Shown here: one piece after another, positions 15,101 to 19,082 of the stretch
Numbering within the stretch: position 1 is the stretch's first letter
Layout: the number at the start of each line of letters is the position of its first letter
NCBI GenBank assembly: GCA_030450335.1
Contig: JAKDIS010000042.1
Location: 1 to 19,082 of the forward strand
Origin: Corynebacterium sp.
GTDB lineage: Bacteria; Actinomycetota; Actinomycetes; Mycobacteriales; Mycobacteriaceae
Reading direction: 5' to 3'
DNA length: 19,082 bases
The notes under the pieces: generated by a model
Database searches by the model: none
The model's input: the letters and a program-made list of their open reading frames with translations, nothing else
What the model was told of the DNA's origin: nothing
Made by a program: the position numbers and the translations under genes

Positions 15101-15589
15101 GTGGTTTCCCGCCCGTCGTTCCTGAGCTCCGTGGAGGCGCTGCGCCCCTCGCGGGCGACCGTGCACCGCCGCCTGGTGCAGACGATCCTCGCGCTGGCGG
15201 TGCTGGCCACCGCGGTCAGCGGTATGCTGGTCGTCAACGCCGCGATCGGCGACGCGAAGATCGCCCGCGACCGCGGTGTGGCCGTGGCCGACGTCCTCGG
15301 CGGCGGGAACACCACCGTGGTGCGCTACCGCGACGACGCCGGGGTCTACCACCAGCCGGACCGGGGGCTGAAGTACCCGACCGGCCTGTCGCAGGGCGAC
15401 CGGGTGTACGTGGACTACCAGCGCTCCGACCCCGACAACGTGAAGGTCCAGGGCCGCGGGTGGACGCTGTCGATCGTGCCCGCCCTGTCGGTGTGGCTGG
15501 TGTCGATGGTCGTGGTCGGGCTGCTGTTCGGCGTGGAACGGCTGTGGTGGCGGCGGGGGAAGAACGGGCGGGACGCGGCGATCGACTAG
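15101..15589 (+). CDS. DUF3592 family membrane protein
   Basis: The 162-residue protein has two membrane helices (about residues 26-48 and 127-146) flanking an extracytoplasmic beta-rich domain of about 75 residues. The motifs [38 protein letters not shown] and a final ERLWWRRGK are typical of DUF3592. Function is unknown. GTG 15101 has AGGGG about 7 nt upstream, inside the end of menD, so it is translationally coupled to menD. The same menD-membrane protein order occurs in M. tuberculosis (Rv0555-Rv0556, from memory), which hints at a conserved link with menaquinone synthesis or the envelope. Its stop codon TAG lies inside the proposed menG -10 box. Confidence 0.85.
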   Translation: MVSRPSFLSSVEALRPSRATVHRRLVQTILALAVLATAVSGMLVVNAAIGDAKIARDRGVAVADVLGGGNTTVVRYRDDAGVYHQPDRGLKYPTGLSQGDRVYVDYQRSDPDNVKVQGRGWTLSIVPALSVWLVSMVVVGLLFGVERLWWRRGKNGRDAAID

Positions 15590-15592
15590 GCT
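15587..15592 (+). promoter_or_regulatory. -10 box of menG, leaderless arrangement
   Basis: TAGGCT is followed by 8 nt and GTG 15601. Its first three bases are the stop codon of the DUF3592 gene. No ribosome binding site lies between. Confidence 0.4.
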
Positions 15593-15600
15593 TGGTCAGC

Positions 15601-16290
15601 GTGTCACGAGCCAGCCTGGAGAAGAACCCGTCCGACGTCGCCCGCATGTTCGACGCCGTCGGAAAGAACTACGACCTGACCAACACGGTGCTCTCCTTCG
15701 GGCAGGACCGTCTGTGGCGTAAGCGCACGCGTCGCCGTCTCGACCTGGCGCCGGGCGACAAGGTGCTGGACCTGGCGGCGGGCACGGCGGTGTCCACCGT
15801 GGAGCTCTCCGAGTCCGGCGCATGGTGCGTGGCCTGCGACTTCTCGCAGGGCATGTTGGCCGCCGGGGCGGACCGCGACGTGCCGAAGGTCTGCGGCGAC
15901 GGCATGAACCTGCCGTTCCCGGACAACACCTTCGACGCGGTCACCATCAGCTTCGGGCTGCGCAACATCGTCGACCCTGCCGCCGGGCTGCGGGAGATGG
16001 CGCGGGTGACGAAGCCCGGTGGGCGTCTCACGGTGTGCGAGTTCTCCACCCCGGTGGTCCCGGTGTTCCGCACCGTGTACATGGAGTACCTGATGCGTGC
16101 GCTGCCGGCGGTGGCCCGTGCGGTGTCCTCCAACGCGGAGGCCTACGTGTACCTCGCGGAGTCCATCCGCGCCTGGCCGGACCAGGAGGCCCTGGCCGCG
16201 CTGGTCAACGACTCCGGCTGGCAGGGTTGCGGCTGGCAGAACCTCACCTTCGGCATCACCGCGATGCACAGCGCCACCAAGCCGAACTGA
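15601..16290 (+). CDS. menG: Demethylmenaquinone methyltransferase MenG (UbiE family)
   Basis: MenG transfers a methyl group from S-adenosylmethionine to C2 of the demethylmenaquinone ring, finishing the ring. The 229-residue protein has the UbiE N-terminal signature [20 protein letters not shown] (13-32), followed by FGQDRLWRK. The SAM-binding loop is [16 protein letters not shown] (55-70), then [26 protein letters not shown], and [12 protein letters not shown]. Length is normal. GTG 15601 is chosen because the family signature begins about 12 residues later and a TAGGCT box ends 8 nt upstream; a longer reading would overlap the DUF3592 gene. It lies 11 nt after that gene and converges with menJ. 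Confidence 0.95.
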   Translation: MSRASLEKNPSDVARMFDAVGKNYDLTNTVLSFGQDRLWRKRTRRRLDLAPGDKVLDLAAGTAVSTVELSESGAWCVACDFSQGMLAAGADRDVPKVCGDGMNLPFPDNTFDAVTISFGLRNIVDPAAGLREMARVTKPGGRLTVCEFSTPVVPVFRTVYMEYLMRALPAVARAVSSNAEAYVYLAESIRAWPDQEALAALVNDSGWQGCGWQNLTFGITAMHSATKPN

Positions 16291-16308
16291 GCGCTGGCGC
16301 GGCGCTCA
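16288..16308. terminator. Hairpin built from the two stop codons of convergent menG and menJ
   Basis: TGAGCGC (16288-16294) and GCGCTCA (16302-16308) form a perfect 7-bp stem with a 7-nt loop. The outer TGA on each strand is the stop codon of menG or menJ respectively. It may serve as a short bidirectional terminator; there is no T-run. Confidence 0.4.
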
Positions 16309-17604
16309 CGCCCCGAACAGGGGACGTGACTCCGCGTGCCAGAAGCGGTCGTGGGCGCTGCTGAGGCGTCCGGCACCGAGCCAGAGCCGGGCGGTGAGGT
16401 CGCGGTCCTCGGGGGTCACGAGGTTTCCCATCAGGCGTGCGGCCGAGCCCATGAGCCGGTCGGCGACCGGCCCGCGCATCCCCAACGGCCCCACCGCGGA
16501 GAGCAGGCCGGGCATGGTCAGCAGGGTCGCGGCGCGTCGGGCCAGGGAGAAGGCGTCGCCGTAGCGGGCGCGCAGGTGCTCGGGCCAGATGTAGCGCAGA
16601 CCGTCGGACGTCCCGTCGGCCGCCGCGAGCATGTCGACGAGGTCCACGCCCGACTCCAGGGCGTAGTCGATGCCCTCCCCGTTGAGCGGGTTGACCAGCG
16701 CGGCGGTGTCACCGACGGCGGCCCAGTTCACCCCGGAGACCCGGGTGACCGCCCCGCCCATCGGCAGCAGTGCGCTGGCGACGTGCGTCGGTGCGCCGAG
16801 GCCCCACTCCTCTTCACACTGCGCGGCGTAGGACGCCAGCAGCTTGCGCACGTTCACCTTCGCCGGACGCCGTGAGGTCGACAGTGCCCCGCACCCCAGG
16901 TTCACCGCCGGGCCGTGCTCGCCGTCGGCGCCGAGCGGGAAGATCCAGCCGTAGCCGGGCTGCGCCACGCCGTCGGCGTCGCGTAGCTCCAGGTGCGAGT
17001 GGATCCACGGTTCGTCGCTGTAGGGGGAGGGACAGTAGGACCGTGCCGCCACACCGTGGACGAGCCCGCGCAGCCACTGCAGGCCCAGCGTCCTGGCCAG
17101 TCCGCTGCGCACGCCCTCGGCGAGGACGAGGTAGCGGCAGTGCACGGCGGAGCCGTCGGCGAGACGCACGGCGCGTACCCGGCGGGCGCCGGCCACCAGG
17201 TCGGTCTCCACGTCCACCGCCTTCGCGGTCAGTCGACGCGCGCCGGACGCCACGGCGAGGTCCACCAGTGCGTTGTCCAGGTCGGTGCGGGCCACGGCGG
17301 TGCCGCGGGCGGGGAACTCCGGGTGGTCGGGCCAGGGGGCGGTGACCGATCCGCCGAAGCCGTGCAGTTTCAGGCCGCGGATCTCGGGGCGTCCTGCCGC
17401 GGGGGCGACGAGGTCACCGGCGCCGAGCGCCTCCAGGGCGTGGACGGCGCGCGGGGTGAGTCCGTCGCCGCAGGTCTTGTCGCGGGGGAAGTCCTGCATG
17501 TCGAGCAGCAGGACGTCGCGGCCGGCGACGGCGGCGCGGTGTGCGGCGGCGGATCCTGCCGGGCCCGCACCGACGACGAGAACTTCGCACTGTATGTCAT
17601 TCAT
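16306..17604 (-). CDS. menJ: Geranylgeranyl reductase-family flavoprotein, probable menaquinone reductase MenJ
   Basis: This FAD enzyme probably reduces one double bond in the menaquinone side chain, giving the MK(H2) forms of Mycobacteriales. The 432-residue protein starts with a Rossmann fingerprint, VLVVGAGPAGSAAAHRA (8-24). FPRDKTCGDGLTPRAV (38-53) is typical of the geranylgeranyl reductase family. The C-terminal FAD motif is GDTAALVNPLNGEGIDYALESG (near 297-318). It corresponds in kind and place to Rv0561c (MenJ) of M. tuberculosis, which lies next to a polyprenyl synthase gene there too. ATG 17604 has no ribosome binding site; a CAGAAT box 8 nt upstream could make it leaderless. It is divergent from the polyprenyl diphosphate synthase gene and converges with menG. 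Confidence 0.88.
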   Translation of the reverse strand: MNDIQCEVLVVGAGPAGSAAAHRAAVAGRDVLLLDMQDFPRDKTCGDGLTPRAVHALEALGAGDLVAPAAGRPEIRGLKLHGFGGSVTAPWPDHPEFPARGTAVARTDLDNALVDLAVASGARRLTAKAVDVETDLVAGARRVRAVRLADGSAVHCRYLVLAEGVRSGLARTLGLQWLRGLVHGVAARSYCPSPYSDEPWIHSHLELRDADGVAQPGYGWIFPLGADGEHGPAVNLGCGALSTSRRPAKVNVRKLLASYAAQCEEEWGLGAPTHVASALLPMGGAVTRVSGVNWAAVGDTAALVNPLNGEGIDYALESGVDLVDMLAAADGTSDGLRYIWPEHLRARYGDAFSLARRAATLLTMPGLLSAVGPLGMRGPVADRLMGSAARLMGNLVTPEDRDLTARLWLGAGRLSSAHDRFWHAESRPLFGA

Positions 17605-17713
17605 CGTCGACTATTCTGGCACGGTGTCGTGGGTGGAGGTCATTGGCACAGGTGTCGGCACGGGTGGCGGCGCAGGTGTCCGTCTGGGTCCGTGCCGAGG
17701 TGCTGGTCTACAG

Positions 17714-17719
17714 TAGCGT
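17714..17719 (+). promoter_or_regulatory. Possible -10 box upstream of the polyprenyl diphosphate synthase gene
   Basis: TAGCGT, the hexamer also found before menE and menD, lies 51 nt before ATG 17771; an overlapping TACAGT (17709-17714) is an alternative. Either gives a leader of roughly 45 nt, unlike the leaderless genes. The rest of the 166-bp menJ-polyprenyl synthase gap shows nothing further that I can name. Confidence 0.3.
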
Positions 17720-17770
17720 GGAGCAAGATTACCCAGAGAAGACGTTTGACGGACAGAGGCTACGTAATTC

Positions 17771-18784
17771 ATGGCAAGCACTAACTCGGATGTGCGGGTG
17801 GGGCTCGACCTCGGTGACGAGTACCTGAACACCGCTGTCCCGGACGGCCTGGCGCGTGTGGAGGCCAGGCTCCGCGAGGTCCTGTCGTCCGGGGAGAGCT
17901 TCCTCACCGACAAGATCAGTCACCTCGCGGTCTCCGGTGGAAAGCGCTTCCGTCCGATGTTCGCCCTGCTGGCGGGACAGTACGGGCAGGACCGGGAACT
18001 CACCGACACGGTGACCGACGCCGCTGTGGTCGTCGAGCTCACCCACCTCGCCACGCTGTACCACGATGACGTGATGGACGAGGCCGAGCGCCGTCGCGGC
18101 GCACCGAGCGCCAACGCCCGCTGGTCGAACTCCGTGGCCATCCTCGCCGGCGACTACATCTTCGCCGTCGCCTCCGGACTGATGGCGGACCTCGGCACCG
18201 ACACCGTCCGGCACTTCGCCGACACCTTCGGTGAGCTCGTCACCGGCCAGATGCGCGAGACCATCGGGCCGGACGGTGAAGAGGACGAGATCGAGCACTA
18301 CATGCAGGTCATCCAGGAGAAGACCGGTGTGCTCATCGCCTCGGCCGGCTACCTGGGGGCGCTGCACTCCGGGGCGTCCGCCGAGCACCGCGACGCGCTG
18401 TTCCGGTTCGGCCGCCACCTGGGCCAGGTGTTCCAGATCGTGGACGACATCATCGACATCTGGTCCGACCCCGAGGAGTCCGGCAAGACCCCCGGCACGG
18501 ACCTGCGCGAGGGCGTGTTCACCCTGCCGGTGCTCTACGCCATGCGTGAACAGACCGAGGGTGGGGCGCGCCTGCGTGAACTGCTCACCGGGCCCGTGAC
18601 CGACGATGCCTTGGTCGACGAGGCCCTGACCCTGATCCGGGCGTCCAACGGGCGTGAGCGCGCCCTGGAGGACGTGCGGCGCTACCGCGGGCTGGGCGAG
18701 GACGAGCTGGCGCAGCTGCCGGCGCTCCCGGCGACGGGCGCGCTGCGCAACCTCATGGACTACTCGCTGGAACGTCTGGGATAG
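17771..18784 (+). CDS. Long-chain polyprenyl diphosphate synthase (menaquinone side chain)
   Basis: This trans-prenyltransferase builds the all-trans polyprenyl diphosphate that MenA attaches to the ring. The 337-residue protein has the substrate-binding GGKRFRP (56-62), the first aspartate-rich motif DDVMD (99-103) and the second, DDIID (225-229), followed by GKTPGTDLREG. Residue 94, five before the first motif, is a small Ala, which fits a long-chain enzyme rather than a farnesyl or geranylgeranyl synthase. Octaprenyl or nonaprenyl product is likely in this group, but chain length cannot be read from the sequence. ATG 17771 gives the expected N-terminus; AGAGG lies 11 nt upstream. It corresponds to Rv0562 (GrcC1) in gene order. 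Confidence 0.92.
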   Translation: MASTNSDVRVGLDLGDEYLNTAVPDGLARVEARLREVLSSGESFLTDKISHLAVSGGKRFRPMFALLAGQYGQDRELTDTVTDAAVVVELTHLATLYHDDVMDEAERRRGAPSANARWSNSVAILAGDYIFAVASGLMADLGTDTVRHFADTFGELVTGQMRETIGPDGEEDEIEHYMQVIQEKTGVLIASAGYLGALHSGASAEHRDALFRFGRHLGQVFQIVDDIIDIWSDPEESGKTPGTDLREGVFTLPVLYAMREQTEGGARLRELLTGPVTDDALVDEALTLIRASNGRERALEDVRRYRGLGEDELAQLPALPATGALRNLMDYSLERLG

Positions 18785-18856
18785 CCTCGCTGACCAGCTG
18801 ATTTGCCTGAACCGTGTGAGGTCGTAGTAGGGTATCCATCGCACCGTGAGGTGCAC

Positions 18857-18938
18857 GCCAGGTTGCCCGAGCGGCCAAAGGGAGCGGACTGTAAATCCGC
18901 CGGCATTGCCTTCAAAGGTTCGAATCCTTTACCTGGCA
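18857..18938 (+). tRNA. tRNA-Tyr (anticodon GUA)
   Basis: The acceptor stem GCCAGGT (18857-18863) pairs perfectly with ACCTGGC (18931-18937), followed by discriminator A. The anticodon stem GCGGA/TCCGC (18884-18888, 18896-18900) encloses the loop CTGTAAA with anticodon GTA at 18891-18893. The T arm is AAAGG-TTCGAAT-CCTTT. The extra arm between 18901 and 18913 makes it an 82-nt class II tRNA, as expected for bacterial tRNA-Tyr. The CCA end is not encoded. Confidence 0.96.
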
Positions 18939-18960
18939 CAACATGGTACGTCGAGTACCG

Positions 18961-19001
18961 CGAACCGCCCGTGGAGTGGAGACACTCCCCGGGCGGTTTT
19001 C
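18961..19001 (+). terminator. Rho-independent terminator after tRNA-Tyr
   Basis: AACCGCCCG (18963-18971) pairs with CGGGCGGTT (18990-18998), and the inner GGAGTG/CACTCC extends the stem around a GAGA loop. TTTT follows the 3' arm, so this is an intrinsic terminator. The remaining 81 bases to the window end hold no feature I can support. Confidence 0.8.
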
Positions 19002-19082
19002 GCGTGCGTGGGGTCGAGGCCTCAGCATCGGGTTGATGGGGGTAATGGTCAGGATGTGTGTCTGCCTCGGGCGCGTCATGAC

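Noticed and set aside
15460..15600. Longer menG reading from 15460
   Set aside because: It would overlap the DUF3592 gene by 130 bp, and the UbiE N-terminal signature fits GTG 15601.
18803..19036. 77-codon open frame running through the tRNA
   Set aside because: It translates tRNA-Tyr and its terminator, a familiar annotation artefact.
18857..19082. tRNA-Tyr 3' end as an integration site for a mobile element
   Set aside because: No integrase, no repeated tRNA end and no phage-like sequence in the window.

Overview
The window is about 70% GC. It carries a chromosomal menaquinone (vitamin K2) locus typical of Corynebacterium or a close relative in the Mycobacteriales. Support comes from an actinobacterial MenB/MenD/MenG set, a MenJ-like reductase divergent from a long-chain polyprenyl diphosphate synthase, DUF4229 and DUF3592 membrane proteins next to men genes, and frequent GTG/TTG starts. 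The gene order also parallels the M. tuberculosis Rv0531-Rv0562 region as I recall it. I see no transposase, integrase, phage gene or CRISPR array, so this is core chromosome rather than an island.

Layout, left to right. (1) 2-1141 (-): a ferredoxin reductase-type flavoprotein with a C-terminal [2Fe-2S] domain. (2) 1258-2804 (+): rmlC-rmlA, two of the four dTDP-L-rhamnose genes. (3) 2839-3282 (-) and 3462-3863 (+): two small divergent membrane proteins, followed by a long hairpin terminator. (4) 3982-8425, all minus strand, transcribed right to left: pit (phosphate transporter), a 95-residue membrane protein, a 123-residue unknown protein, menE and menA. (5) 8426-8787: a 362-bp gene-free region upstream of pit, rich in short repeats. 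(6) 8788-9732 (-) menB, divergent from 9755-10807 (+) menC. (7) 10856-13185 (+): a UvrA-like ABC ATPase broken by a one-base frameshift at its last Walker B motif. (8) 13231-16290 (+): menD, a DUF3592 protein and menG. (9) 16306-17604 (-) menJ, divergent from 17771-18784 (+) polyprenyl diphosphate synthase. (10) A tRNA-Tyr(GUA) and a terminator.

How the genes work together. MenD, MenC, MenE and MenB build 1,4-dihydroxy-2-naphthoyl-CoA from isochorismate. The polyprenyl diphosphate synthase makes the side chain, MenA joins chain and ring, MenG methylates the ring, and MenJ probably saturates one isoprene unit to give the dihydromenaquinones of these bacteria. MenF, MenH and a DHNA-CoA thioesterase are not in the window.

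The most striking non-coding pattern is in the starts. Many genes have a TANNNT -10 hexamer ending 6-8 nt before the start codon and no Shine-Dalgarno sequence, which suggests leaderless mRNAs. At menB/menC two such -10 boxes overlap back to back within 10 bp. Other points of interest are the UvrA-like gene inside the men cluster and its frameshift, the apparent absence of the mannosyltransferase gene (mgtA) usually found between the DUF3592 gene and menG, and a palindrome over the promoter of the 123-residue unknown gene. I did not find strong evidence for an entirely new multi-gene system.
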